Origin: Tepidimonas alkaliphilus
GTDB taxonomy: Bacteria; Pseudomonadota; Gammaproteobacteria; Burkholderiales; Burkholderiaceae_C
NCBI RefSeq assembly: GCF_007556595.1
Contig: NZ_VJNB01000007.1
Span: forward strand, 62,001 to 126,000
DNA: 64,000 bases
Reading direction: 5' to 3'
In this document: positions 17,680 to 26,121 of the stretch, piece by piece
Numbering within the stretch: the first letter of the stretch is position 1
Layout: each line of letters starts with the position of its first letter
Made by a program: the position numbers and the translations under genes
The notes under the pieces: generated by a model
Told to the model about the DNA's origin: nothing
Databases searched by the model: none
What the model saw: the letters and a program-made list of their open reading frames with translations, nothing else

Positions 17680-18435
17680 TCAGTGCCCCCCCGCGCCGCC
17701 GGCGGCGATGAAGCCCGGCACGCGCACGCGCCGCTCGATGAAGGCCATCAGCCGGTTGATCGCGAACGCCGACACCACGTACAGCGCGGTGACCGCGAGA
17801 TAGATCTCGATGCCGCGCGCGGTCTCCTCCTGCGCCTGCATGGCGAACATCGTCAGCTCCGCCACCGACACCGCAAACGCCACTGACGAGTTTTTGAACA
17901 CGTTCATTGCCTCGCTGGTCAGCGGCGGGATGATGATGCGAAACGCCATTGGCAGCAGCACGTAGCGATACGCCTGCGCCTGCGTCAAGCCCAGCGCCAG
18001 CGCCGCGTGGCGCTGCCCGCGCGGCAGCGACAGGATGCCGCTCTTGACCTGCTCGGCAATGCGCGCCGAGGTGAACAGGCCCAGCGCCACCACCACCAGC
18101 ACGAACCCTGAGACGCCTTTGAGCGGCGGCACCAGCGCCGGGATCACGTGGTACCAGAGGAAGATCTGCACCAGCAGCGGAATGTTGCGGAACAGCTCCA
18201 CCCACGCGTTGCCCAGCCGCACGAGCCACGGGCTTGTGGGCAGCGTGCGCAGCGTGCCGACGGCGCTGCCGACCAGCAGCGCCAGCAGCAGCGCCAACAC
18301 CGACACCGATACCGTCCAGCCCCACGCCGACAGCATCCACTCCAGGTACGTGATGTCGCCGCCCTGGCCGAAGCAGCGCGGCTGCACCTCGCGCGTGAGG
18401 GTGTCCTCACAGAAGACTTGCCAGTCCCATTGCAT
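17680..18435 (-). CDS. gltJ: glutamate/aspartate ABC transporter permease GltJ-like
   Basis: I chose ATG 18435 (MQWDWQVFCED) because GGAG lies six bases upstream. The 251-residue product has an N-terminal extracytoplasmic loop with two cysteines (VFCEDTLTREVQPRCFG), about five helices and the EAA loop (QVKSGILSLPRGQRHAALALGL). This is the expected first permease of the GltIJKL system. A hairpin with a T-tract separates it from gltI upstream. Confidence 0.92.
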   Translation of the reverse strand: MQWDWQVFCEDTLTREVQPRCFGQGGDITYLEWMLSAWGWTVSVSVLALLLALLVGSAVGTLRTLPTSPWLVRLGNAWVELFRNIPLLVQIFLWYHVIPALVPPLKGVSGFVLVVVALGLFTSARIAEQVKSGILSLPRGQRHAALALGLTQAQAYRYVLLPMAFRIIIPPLTSEAMNVFKNSSVAFAVSVAELTMFAMQAQEETARGIEIYLAVTALYVVSAFAINRLMAFIERRVRVPGFIAAGGAGGH

Positions 18436-18454
18436 GATCAACTCCGGCGAAGCC

Positions 18455-18493
18455 AAAAAACAACCCCCGGCGCGCCGCTGAAGGCGCCCGGGG
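18455..18493 (-). terminator. hairpin with T-run between gltI and gltJ
   Basis: On the minus strand CCCCGGGCGCC and GGCGCGCCGGGG form an 11-bp stem with one bulge, followed by TTGTTTTTT. It lies after the binding-protein gene and just before the permeases, so partial termination here would give more binding protein than permease, as known for many binding-protein-dependent importers. Confidence 0.7.
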
Positions 18494-18521
18494 TCGTGCG
18501 TCGCGGCGGCGTCTCAGGCCG

Positions 18522-19415
18522 TCACTTGGCCTGGTACGCCTCCATCGGGCGGTCGTTCGGGTTGGCGATGGCGGCCTTGAGCGCCTCGCTCATCGGCATG
18601 TTCATGCGCACGCCGTTGGGCGGGGTCGGCTGCATGAACCACTTATCGTAGATCTTGGCGAGTTCCCCGGACTTCATCATCGCGATGATGGAGTCGTCCA
18701 CCGCCTTCTTGAACGCCGGGTCGTCCTTGCGGAACATGATGGCGATCGGCTCGACGCTGAGCACCTCGCCAACGATCTTGAAGTCGGCCGGGTTCTTGGA
18801 GCGCGCGATCAGCCCGGCCAGCAGCGAGCCGTCCATCACGAAGGCGTCGGCGCGGCCCGACTCCAGCAGCAGGAAGCTGTCGGCGTGATCCTTGCCGAAC
18901 ACCTCCTTGAAGTCCACGCCGCCGGCGCGCTCGTGGCGGCGCAGCGTCTGCACCGAGGTGGTGCCGGTGGTGGTGGCCACCGTCTTGCCGTTCAAGTCCT
19001 TGATCGAGTTGATGCCCGAGTTGGCCTTGACCGCGATGCGCACCTCTTCGATGAAGGTGGTGACGGCAAAAGCCACGTCACGCTGGCGCGCCTGGTTGTT
19101 GGTGGTGGAGCCGCACTCGATATCGACCGTGCCGTTTTGCACCAGCGGGATGCGGTTCTGCGAGGTCACTGGCTGGTATTTGATGTCCAGCTTGGCCAGG
19201 CCGAGCTGCTTTTGGATGTCGGCCAGCACCCGCTGGCAGATTTCCACATGGTAGCCGGTGTATTTGCCATCGCCCAGCGTGTAGGACAGCACGCCCGACG
19301 ATTCGCGCACCCCCATGGTGACCGAGCCGGTGGACTTGATCTTGGCCAGGGTGTCGGCTTGGGCAGCGGTGGCCGCCAAAGCCGCCAGGGCCAGCGCCAG
19401 CACAGACGTTTTCAT
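18522..19415 (-). CDS. gltI: periplasmic glutamate/aspartate-binding protein
   Basis: The 297-residue product has a signal peptide (MKTSVLALALAALAATAAQA) and the SBP family 3 fold: GVRESSGVLSYTLGDGKYTGYHVEICQ, then DIECGSTTNNQARQRDVAF and a lobe-two SFLLLESGRADAFVMDGSLL. The GSTTNN..R region contacts the amino acid's alpha groups in GltI/DEBP. AAGGA precedes the ATG. It lies 21 bases downstream of the LysR gene on the same strand and upstream of gltJKL. Confidence 0.93.
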   Translation of the reverse strand: MKTSVLALALAALAATAAQADTLAKIKSTGSVTMGVRESSGVLSYTLGDGKYTGYHVEICQRVLADIQKQLGLAKLDIKYQPVTSQNRIPLVQNGTVDIECGSTTNNQARQRDVAFAVTTFIEEVRIAVKANSGINSIKDLNGKTVATTTGTTSVQTLRRHERAGGVDFKEVFGKDHADSFLLLESGRADAFVMDGSLLAGLIARSKNPADFKIVGEVLSVEPIAIMFRKDDPAFKKAVDDSIIAMMKSGELAKIYDKWFMQPTPPNGVRMNMPMSEALKAAIANPNDRPMEAYQAK

Positions 19416-19436
19416 GCTGCGATCCTTTCTCGGAGG

Positions 19437-20420
19437 TTAAGGAAGTGGGCCGATCTTACTACCGGCTGCGGTTGCCGAGGCCGCATCGGTAACGTTAGGT
19501 GGCGCCAGCGGGCCTGCGCCGCGCGCCACGCTCTCCCACAGCTGCTGCGCCGCGGGTTTGAGGGGACGGTGGCGCGCGCGGTAGAGGTGAATGTCCAGCT
19601 CGGCGTGCCACAGCGGCGCTGAGCCGGCGGCCACCAGCCGGCCATCGGCCAAGGCGGGCTGCACGGCGCTGATCGGCAAAAACGCCACGCCGTGACCTTC
19701 GATGGCCATGGCCTTGAGGCTTTCGGCCATGTCGGTTTCATACACCCGCTCCAGGTGCGCCGGTTGCCGCGCCTGGCGCAGCAGCCACTCCACCACCCGC
19801 GCCAGATACGCCCCTGGCGCATAAGCCAGGTAAGGCACCGGCGCGCGCGCCGAGCCGGGCAGGCGCATCTGCGGTTGGCCGTCCGGGCCGGGGCGGCAAA
19901 ACGGCGCCACCACCTCGCGGCCCAGCGGCAGCATTTCGACGCGTTCGGCATCCAGTTCCAAGGGTTGGCTGGGGTGGCGATAAGCCAGCAGCAGGTCGCA
20001 GCCGCCTTCGGCGAAGCGCAACACGGCGTCGTGCACATTGAGCGCCACCAGCCGCGTCTTGATTTTGCCCAGGCGGGCGCGCAGCTGCGACAGCCACATC
20101 GGCACGAACGTAAACGCCAACGTATGCGGCACCGCCAGTTCCACCGTGTCGTGGGCCGCGCTGCGGTGCTGGCGCAGCAGCGCGCGCGTGGTGTGCAGCT
20201 GCTGCAGCATTTCCAACGCCTGCGCGTGCAGCGTGCGGCCGGCCTCGGTCAGCCGCGTCGGGTACGAGCTGCGATCCACCAGATCGACGCCGGCCCAGGC
20301 CTCCAGCGCCTGGATGCGGCGCGAGAACGCCGGCTGCGTCACGTGGCGCAGCTGCGCCGCGCGGCTGAAGCTGCCGGTCTGGGCCAGTGCCACGAAGTCC
20401 TCCAGCCACTTGGTTTCCAT
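19437..20420 (-). CDS. LysR-type regulator, HypT-like
   Basis: The 327-residue product has an N-terminal winged helix-turn-helix (WLEDFVALAQTGSFSRAAQLRH, then VTQPAFSRRIQALEAW) and the DRSSYPTRLTEAGR segment typical of the HypT/YjiE-like branch. The C-terminal half is the periplasmic-binding-like effector domain. E. coli HypT answers hypochlorite stress; whether this protein does is unknown. Unusually for a LysR gene it lies on the same strand and 21 bases upstream of the gene it may control (gltI). Confidence 0.85.
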   Translation of the reverse strand: METKWLEDFVALAQTGSFSRAAQLRHVTQPAFSRRIQALEAWAGVDLVDRSSYPTRLTEAGRTLHAQALEMLQQLHTTRALLRQHRSAAHDTVELAVPHTLAFTFVPMWLSQLRARLGKIKTRLVALNVHDAVLRFAEGGCDLLLAYRHPSQPLELDAERVEMLPLGREVVAPFCRPGPDGQPQMRLPGSARAPVPYLAYAPGAYLARVVEWLLRQARQPAHLERVYETDMAESLKAMAIEGHGVAFLPISAVQPALADGRLVAAGSAPLWHAELDIHLYRARHRPLKPAAQQLWESVARGAGPLAPPNVTDAASATAAGSKIGPLP

Positions 20421-20450
20421 GCCGTGCTCCGTCGGGGTCGTCCGGCGGCC

Positions 20451-22289
20451 TCAGGCGCCGTTGTGCGCGCGGTGCTGCAGCGCCCACAGCCGCGCGTAGG
20501 CGCCGCCGCGCGCCAGCAGCTCGGCGTGCGTGCCGCGCTCCACCACGCGCCCGCCGTCGAGCACGACGATCTCGTGCGCCTCCACCACGGTGGAGAGCCG
20601 GTGCGCGATCACCAGCGTCGTGCGCCGCTCGCTCAGGCGCCGCAGCTCGGCCTGGATGGCGCGCTCGCTGGCCGAATCCAGCGCCGAGGTGGCCTCGTCC
20701 AGCACCAGGATCGGCGGGTTCTTCAGCAGCGTGCGGGCGATCGCGACGCGCTGCTTTTCGCCGCCGGAGAGCTTGAGCCCCCGCTCGCCGACCACCGTCT
20801 GCCAGCCCTGCGGCAGGCTTTCGATGAAGTCCAGGATGTGCGCGGCGCGCGCCGCCTCGCGCACCTCGTCGAAGCTGGCGTCGGGCCGCCCGTAGCGGAT
20901 GTTGACCTCGAGGGTGTCGTTGAACAGCACGGTGTCCTGCGGCACGATGCCGATGGCGCGGCGCAGGCTGTCCTGCGTCAGCGTGCGGATGTCGTGGCCA
21001 TCGACCGTGATGCGGCCGCCGTCGACGTCGTAGAAACGAAACAGCAGCCGCGCCAGCGTGGATTTGCCGGCCCCCGACGCCCCCACCACCGCCACCGTGC
21101 GCCCCGGCGGAATCACCAGATCGACCCCGTGCAGAATCGGGCGCGCCGGCTCGTAGCCGAAGCGCACGTCCTCGAAGCGCACCTCGGGTGCGTGGCGCAG
21201 TTGCAGCGGTCGGGCATCCGGCGCGTCGGTGACCTCCGGCGCGCGATCCAGCAGCGCGAACAGGCGCCCGAGGTCGGTCAGGCTCTGGCGGATCTCGCGG
21301 TACAGCACCCCCAGGAAGTTCAGCGGCAGGTAGAGCTGGATGAGGAAGGCGTTGATCATCACCAGGTCGCCCAGCGTCAGCTCGCCGCGCAGCACGCCGT
21401 GCGTGGCGCGCCACAGCAGCGCCACCAGCGCCGCGGCGATGATGAGCTGCTGGCCGGCGTTGAGCAGCGACAGCGACAGTTGCGTGCGCGCGCGGGCGCG
21501 CGCCAGCCGCTGCAGGCTGTCGTCGTAGCGGCGCGCCTCCCACGCCTCGTTGTTGAAGTATTTGACGGTCTCGTAGTTCAGCAAGGCATCGACCGCGCGC
21601 GCGCTGCTGGCCGACTCCAGCTCGTTCATCTGGCGCCGGATTACCGTGCGCCACTGCGTCATGCGCACCGTGAACAGCACATACAGCCCCAGCGCCGCGG
21701 CGGTGATGGCGGCGTAGCCGAGGTCGAAGCGCCACGCCAGCAGCGCCAGCACCAGCGCCACCTCGATCAGCGTCGGCGCCACGCTGTAGAGCGCATACGA
21801 CACCAGCGACTGCAGCGCGCGCGTGCCGCGCTCCAGGTCGCGCGTCAGCCCCCCGGTCTGGCGCTCCAGGTGAAAGCGCAGCCCCAGCCCGTGCAGATGC
21901 TCGAACACGCGCAGCGCCAGCGCCCGCGTGGCGCCCTCGGTGGCACGCAGCATCACCAGCTCGCGCAGCTCGGCCAGCAGCGCGCTGCACCAGCGCAACA
22001 GCCCGTAGGCCACCACCAGCGCGGCCGGCGCCAGCACCAGCGCCGTGCCCTGCGTGCCGAGGCCCAGCAGCGGCGTCAGCGCATCGACCAGGGCCTTGAG
22101 CAGCAGCGGCACGCCCACGGTGGCCAGCTTGGCCGCCACCATCAGCGCCAGCGCCAGCGCCACCCGGCCACGCCAGCGCCACAGGTACGGCAGCAGCCGG
22201 CGCAGCGTGCGCGCATCCTCGCCCCGATCCGGCGCGGCAGAGGCGGGCGCTGCGGCTGCCGGCCACGGCATCGTTCGTTCACGCCTCAT
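20451..22289 (-). CDS. ATM1-type ABC exporter (membrane and ATPase fused)
   Basis: Reading from ATG 22289 gives 612 residues; ATG 22271 is also possible and has GAGG upstream. The N-terminal six-helix ABC exporter domain includes the Atm1 hallmark NYETVKYFNNEAWEARRYDDSL. The C-terminal ATPase has Walker A VGASGAGKSTLARLL, signature KLSGGEKQRVAIARTLL, Walker B ILVLDEATSALDS and H-loop IAHRLS. ATM1-type proteins export glutathione-linked compounds or confer heavy-metal tolerance. Its start lies about 20 bases from the divergent yciA. Confidence 0.9.
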   Translation of the reverse strand: MRRERTMPWPAAAAPASAAPDRGEDARTLRRLLPYLWRWRGRVALALALMVAAKLATVGVPLLLKALVDALTPLLGLGTQGTALVLAPAALVVAYGLLRWCSALLAELRELVMLRATEGATRALALRVFEHLHGLGLRFHLERQTGGLTRDLERGTRALQSLVSYALYSVAPTLIEVALVLALLAWRFDLGYAAITAAALGLYVLFTVRMTQWRTVIRRQMNELESASSARAVDALLNYETVKYFNNEAWEARRYDDSLQRLARARARTQLSLSLLNAGQQLIIAAALVALLWRATHGVLRGELTLGDLVMINAFLIQLYLPLNFLGVLYREIRQSLTDLGRLFALLDRAPEVTDAPDARPLQLRHAPEVRFEDVRFGYEPARPILHGVDLVIPPGRTVAVVGASGAGKSTLARLLFRFYDVDGGRITVDGHDIRTLTQDSLRRAIGIVPQDTVLFNDTLEVNIRYGRPDASFDEVREAARAAHILDFIESLPQGWQTVVGERGLKLSGGEKQRVAIARTLLKNPPILVLDEATSALDSASERAIQAELRRLSERRTTLVIAHRLSTVVEAHEIVVLDGGRVVERGTHAELLARGGAYARLWALQHRAHNGA

Positions 22290-22306
22290 CGACGACAATC
22301 ACGCGA

Positions 22307-22747
22307 ATGGAAACGAAGTCCTCAATGCTACCGCCCGCCCCGACGGGCGCGCTGCCGCAGGATCGCGCCCTGGTGCTGCGCGTCATCCCGATGCCCGCCG
22401 ATGTCAACGCCAACGGCGATATTTTTGGCGGTTGGGTCATGGCGCAAGTCGATCTGGCCGGCTCGGTGCTGCCGGTGCGCCAGTTTGGCGGGCGCTTTGC
22501 CACGGTGGCGGTCAACCAGTTTGTGTTCAAGCAGCCGGTCAAGGTCGGCGATTTGCTGAGCTTTTACGCCCACATCGAGCGCGTGGGCAACACATCGGTG
22601 ACGGTGCAAGTGGAAGTGTGGGCCGAGCGCCAGCGGGCTCACTACGAATGCGTCAAGGTCACCGAGGCCACGCTGACCTACGTGGCCATCGACGACCAGG
22701 GACGCCCGCGCCCGTTGCCGCGGGGCGAGGCGGCGCCTGCATCTTGA
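22307..22747 (+). CDS. yciA: acyl-CoA thioesterase YciA
   Basis: The 146-residue hotdog-fold protein shows the YciA signature PADVNANGDIFGGWVMAQVDLAGS, with the catalytic Asp, followed by VAVNQFVFKQPVKVGDLL. YciA hydrolyses short- and long-chain acyl-CoAs. It is divergent from the ABC exporter, with only about 18 bases between start codons, so their promoters must overlap the coding ends. Confidence 0.9.
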   Translation: METKSSMLPPAPTGALPQDRALVLRVIPMPADVNANGDIFGGWVMAQVDLAGSVLPVRQFGGRFATVAVNQFVFKQPVKVGDLLSFYAHIERVGNTSVTVQVEVWAERQRAHYECVKVTEATLTYVAIDDQGRPRPLPRGEAAPAS

Positions 22748-22898
22748 TGGCCTTGGGCCTCGCCTTGGCCGTGTCGGCCCTAAGCGTAGGGCGGGCCCAG
22801 GGCCAACGCCAAAAAAAGACCACCGCAGGGAAGCCTGGGTGGCCGAATCCATCAGGACGTCGTTGGGATCGAGCCTGTCGCCATGGCTTGCCAGAGCC

Positions 22899-22931
22899 CC
22901 CCTCGATTCCGCTGGCGCGGAAGCCGAGGGG
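22899..22931. other. strong intergenic hairpin between yciA and ampG
   Basis: CCCCTCG then TTCCGC at 22899-22912 pair with GCGGAA and CGAGGGG at 22917-22931 around a TGGC loop, with a small asymmetric internal loop. No T-run follows on either strand, so it is not a standard terminator. The surrounding 22748-23006 (259 bases, between convergent gene ends) holds no gene I can support. Confidence 0.5.
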
Positions 22932-23006
22932 CGGGTAGCGTGTGACAGCGCTCGATGCCGATTGTCGGCTTAACGCGGTCGGCTGCCTATCCCCTGTTTG
23001 GGGGAG

Positions 23007-24566
23007 TTACGGGTGTTCGCCTGATCGGCCCCAGCGCCGCCCCACCCACGCCACCAGCGCCAGCGCCGGCAGGCCCAGCAGTGTCGTCAGCACAAAGAAG
23101 CCTGGGTAGCCCAACGCATCCACCAGCGCGCCGGCGTAGCCGCCCAGCGCCTTGGGCAGCAGCGTCATCAGCGAGCTGAAGATCGCATATTGCGCGGCGG
23201 TGAAGCGCACCTGCGTCAGGCTGGAGAGAAACGCGACGAAGGCCGCGCTGGCCAACCCCGCCGCCAGGTTGTCCGCCGCCACCACCGCGTACAGCCCCCA
23301 GCGCACCGGCCCGGCCAGTGCCAGCGCGACGAAACCGAGGTTGGTCAGCGCCGCCAGCAGCGCTCCCCAGCCCAGCGCGCGCAGCACGCCCAGCCGCGTG
23401 GCCAGCACCCCGCCGACGAAGCCGCCGGCGATGCTGACGACGACGCCGAAGGTCTTGACCGCGGCGGCGATGTCCGGCTTGGCAAAGCCCAGGTCTTGGT
23501 AGAAGACGTTGGAGATCACGCCGAGCACGATGTCGGCGATGCGGTAGGTGCCGATCAGCGCCAGCAGCAGCGCGGCGTCGCGCACGCCGTGGCGCGCGAA
23601 GAACGCGCGCACCGGCTCGACCCACGTCTCGCGCGCCGCCGCGCGGCTTGCGAGCCCCGCGCGCACCAGCAGCGCGCCGACGCCGAACGCCGCCGCCAGC
23701 GCCGCGCTGAGGCGCAGCGCCTCCAGCAGCAGCGCCGGCAGGGCCGACAGGCCGCTCCAGCCAAGCCGCGTGTACCCCGCGCCGACGCCCCAGAACACCG
23801 CCACGAACGCCGCCACTGCCAGCAGGAACACCGCCAGCAGCCGCGCGTGGCCGCCGGCTGGCGCGGCGCCGGCCGCGGCGCTCACCGGCGGCTCCGGGGC
23901 CAGCAGCGTCGTCAGCACGCCCAGCAGCATCGCCGCCGCCGCCGCCGCGTAGGCCGCAGCCCACGCCTCATAGGCGTAGGCGCCCTTGGCCGAGCCCCAC
24001 GCCGCGGCCAGGAACAGCACGCCGGCGCCGCTGACCACCATGCCGAGCCGGTAGCCGGCCACGTAGGCCGCCGCCAACAGCCCCTGCCGCTCGGGCGGCG
24101 CCAGCTCGATGCGGTAGGCATCGATGACGATGTCCTGCGTGGCCGAGGCGAACCCCAGCAGCACCGCGAACGCCGCCATGCGCACCAGCGCCGCGCTGCC
24201 GGCGGCCGGATCGGTGGCGGCCATGCCGAGGATGGCGCCGATGACGCCCAGCTGCGCCAGCAGCAGCCAGCCGCGCCGCCGCCCCAGCCGCGCGGTCAGC
24301 CCCGGCAGCGGCAGCCGGTCCACCAGCGGCGCCCAAACGAACTTGAACGAGTAGGCCAGCGCCGCCCAGCTGAAGAACGTCACCGCGCGCCGCTCGACGC
24401 CGGCCTCGCCGAGCCACAGCGACAGCGACGAGAAGATCAGCAGCAGCGGCAGCCCGGCGGCAAAGCCCAGCGCCAGCATCACCAGCACGCGCGCGTCGCG
24501 CAGCAGGCGCCACCATGGCTCGCGCGCGGCGGCGGGGCGGGGGGCGGGGTCGTCGAGGGCGAGCAT
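23007..24566 (-). CDS. ampG: AmpG-type muropeptide MFS permease
   Basis: The start at ATG 24566 (MLALDDPAPRP) gives 519 residues with about 12-14 membrane segments. The AmpG hallmarks are present: LMLALGFAAGLPLLLIFSSLSLWL-like first helix, FVWAPLVDRLPLP, and ASATQDIVIDAYRIEL. AmpG imports anhydro-muropeptides for cell-wall recycling. It is divergent from an M48 peptidase gene whose start lies 75 bases away. Confidence 0.88.
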   Translation of the reverse strand: MLALDDPAPRPAAAREPWWRLLRDARVLVMLALGFAAGLPLLLIFSSLSLWLGEAGVERRAVTFFSWAALAYSFKFVWAPLVDRLPLPGLTARLGRRRGWLLLAQLGVIGAILGMAATDPAAGSAALVRMAAFAVLLGFASATQDIVIDAYRIELAPPERQGLLAAAYVAGYRLGMVVSGAGVLFLAAAWGSAKGAYAYEAWAAAYAAAAAAMLLGVLTTLLAPEPPVSAAAGAAPAGGHARLLAVFLLAVAAFVAVFWGVGAGYTRLGWSGLSALPALLLEALRLSAALAAAFGVGALLVRAGLASRAAARETWVEPVRAFFARHGVRDAALLLALIGTYRIADIVLGVISNVFYQDLGFAKPDIAAAVKTFGVVVSIAGGFVGGVLATRLGVLRALGWGALLAALTNLGFVALALAGPVRWGLYAVVAADNLAAGLASAAFVAFLSSLTQVRFTAAQYAIFSSLMTLLPKALGGYAGALVDALGYPGFFVLTTLLGLPALALVAWVGRRWGRSGEHP

Positions 24567-24641
24567 CGGGCGGTGACGGACGGTTGCGCGGCGCAACGCT
24601 TCGTCACGCACGCGGTTGGCAATTGTGCCTATCATGCGCGC

Positions 24642-25484
24642 ATGTGCTGGATGTGCATGCTCAAGGGGCCTTGGGCCAGCCGGCGCGGGTTTTTGCGCGC
24701 CAGCGGCGCGGCCGCCGCCGCGTGGACGCTGTCGCCGGCGGCGGCGCAGGTGGAGGTGGGGCCGCCCTCTTCGTTGCGGCGCTTGGTGCCAGCCGCCCAG
24801 CTGGAGGCGGCGGCGGCGCAACAGTATGCGCAGGTGCTGGCGCAAGCGCGGGCCCAAGGGGCGCTGGCGCCGGACGACCATCCGCAGCTGCGCCGGCTGC
24901 GCGCGATCGCCCAGCGGCTGGTGCCGCATACGCTGCCGTGGAACGAGCGCGCGCGCCAGTGGCGCTGGGAGGTCAACCTGATCGGCAGCAAGCAGATCAA
25001 CGCCTTCTGCATGCCGGGCGGCAAGATCGCCTTCTTCACCGGCATCCTCGACGAGTTGCGCTTGAGCGACGACGAGGCGGCGATGGTCATGGGCCACGAG
25101 ATGGCGCACGCGCTGCGCGAGCACGCGCGTTCGCGCATCGCCAAGACGCAGGCCACCGGCCTCGGCCTGTCGCTCGGCGCGCAGCTGCTCGGGCTGGGCG
25201 ACCTCGGCCGGCTGGCGGCCGACCTGGGCACGCAGCTGCTGACGCTCAAATTCAGCCGCGAAGACGAGACCGAGGCCGACCTGGTTGGGTTGGAGCTGGC
25301 CGCGCGCGCCGCCTACGATCCGCGCGCCAGCGTGTCGCTGTGGCAAAAGATGATGCGCGTGGCGGGCAGCCGGGGGCTGGAATTCCTCTCCACCCACCCG
25401 AGCGGCCCCAGTCGCATCCGCGAGCTGGAGGCCAACATCCCTAAGGTGGAGGGGCTTTTCGAGCAGGCGCGCCGCGCGGGGTAG
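24642..25484 (+). CDS. M48 family metallopeptidase with Tat-type signal
   Basis: The 280-residue product starts at ATG 24642. Its N-terminus has a twin-arginine motif, ASRRGFLRASGAAAAAW, ending near SPAAAQ, which predicts folded export. The peptidase part has the zinc motif VMGHEMAHALREHAR and the third ligand in SREDETEADLVGLEL, followed by LSTHPSGPSRIREL. This is the LoiP/YggG-like periplasmic M48 subgroup. The two cysteines before the signal (MCWMCML) are odd. It is divergent from ampG. Confidence 0.86.
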   Translation: MCWMCMLKGPWASRRGFLRASGAAAAAWTLSPAAAQVEVGPPSSLRRLVPAAQLEAAAAQQYAQVLAQARAQGALAPDDHPQLRRLRAIAQRLVPHTLPWNERARQWRWEVNLIGSKQINAFCMPGGKIAFFTGILDELRLSDDEAAMVMGHEMAHALREHARSRIAKTQATGLGLSLGAQLLGLGDLGRLAADLGTQLLTLKFSREDETEADLVGLELAARAAYDPRASVSLWQKMMRVAGSRGLEFLSTHPSGPSRIRELEANIPKVEGLFEQARRAG

Positions 25485-25553
25485 CGGCGGCTCGTTGCGC
25501 CACGGCCGCGGCCGGTGCTATGCTGCAACATGGTGCAACGAGGAGTCTGCCCC

Positions 25554-25775
25554 GTGTCCACCTCCGCCGCCATCCGTGTTGCCCGTGCCCGCGAGCGCAA
25601 GCGCCGCAGCGGCCTGCGTCTGGTGCAGTTCTGGGTGCCGGATACGCGCCAGCCCGGCTTTGCCGAGATGTGCCGGTAGCAGAGCGTGCGCGTGGCGCAG
25701 GCCGACGCGCGCGATGCGGAGCTGGCGCGCTGGATGGACGAGGCCCTGGCCCGGGCGGACGACTGGATCAACTGA
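25554..25775 (+). pseudogene. MazE-like (DUF3018) antitoxin, interrupted by TAG
   Basis: From GTG 25554 (AGGAG at 25541) the frame reads MSTSAAIRVARARERKRR, then GLRLVQFWVPDTRQPGFAEM and CR, then hits TAG at 25677-25679 and continues QSVRVAQADARDAEL to LARADDWIN and TGA at 25775. Both sides of the stop match the DUF3018 antitoxin family, in which the position is normally arginine or similar (CRRQS). A single substitution therefore truncates the antitoxin to 41 residues, removing most of its toxin-binding part. Confidence 0.85.
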
Positions 25776-25790
25776 CCCAGGGCGAGCGCG

Positions 25791-26121
25791 ATGGCGCACC
25801 GCGGCGATCTGGTGACGGTGGTGCTGTCGGGCGACTTCGGCAAGCCGCGCCCGGCGCTCGTCATCCAGTCCGACCTGTTCGACACCCACCCGAGCGTCTG
25901 CGTGCTGCTCGTCACCGGCACGCTGGTGGAGGCAGCCGCTGCTGCGCATCACCGTCGAGCCGTCGCCGGCCAACGGCCTGCGCAAGACCTCGCAGGTCAT
26001 GGTCGACAAGGTGATGACGTTGCCGCGCGACAAGCTCGGGCCGGCGTTCGGTCGGCTGGAAGCCGACACGATGCTGCAGGTGGAGCGCTGCCTGGCGCTG
26101 TTCCTGGGGATCGCGCGCTGA
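25791..26121 (+). pseudogene. MazF/PemK-like toxin, +1 frameshift
   Basis: From ATG 25791 the frame reads MAHRGDLVTVVLSGDFGKPRPALVIQ-type MazF sequence to LLVTGTLVEA. At 25932-25935 one extra base shifts it; the downstream frame resumes PLLRITVEPSPANGLRKTSQ and VMVDKVMTLPRDKLGPAFGR, ending CLALFLGIAR at TGA 26121. The two halves joined would be a normal ~110-residue MazF. As it stands the C-terminal half, including dimer and active-site parts, is lost. It follows the broken antitoxin and abuts the convergent ycbL gene. Confidence 0.87.

Noticed and set aside
19692-22559. A plus-strand open frame of about 950 codons opposite the LysR and ABC exporter genes
   Set aside because: It is Arg/Gln/His-rich shadow sequence; the minus-strand proteins carry full domain motifs.
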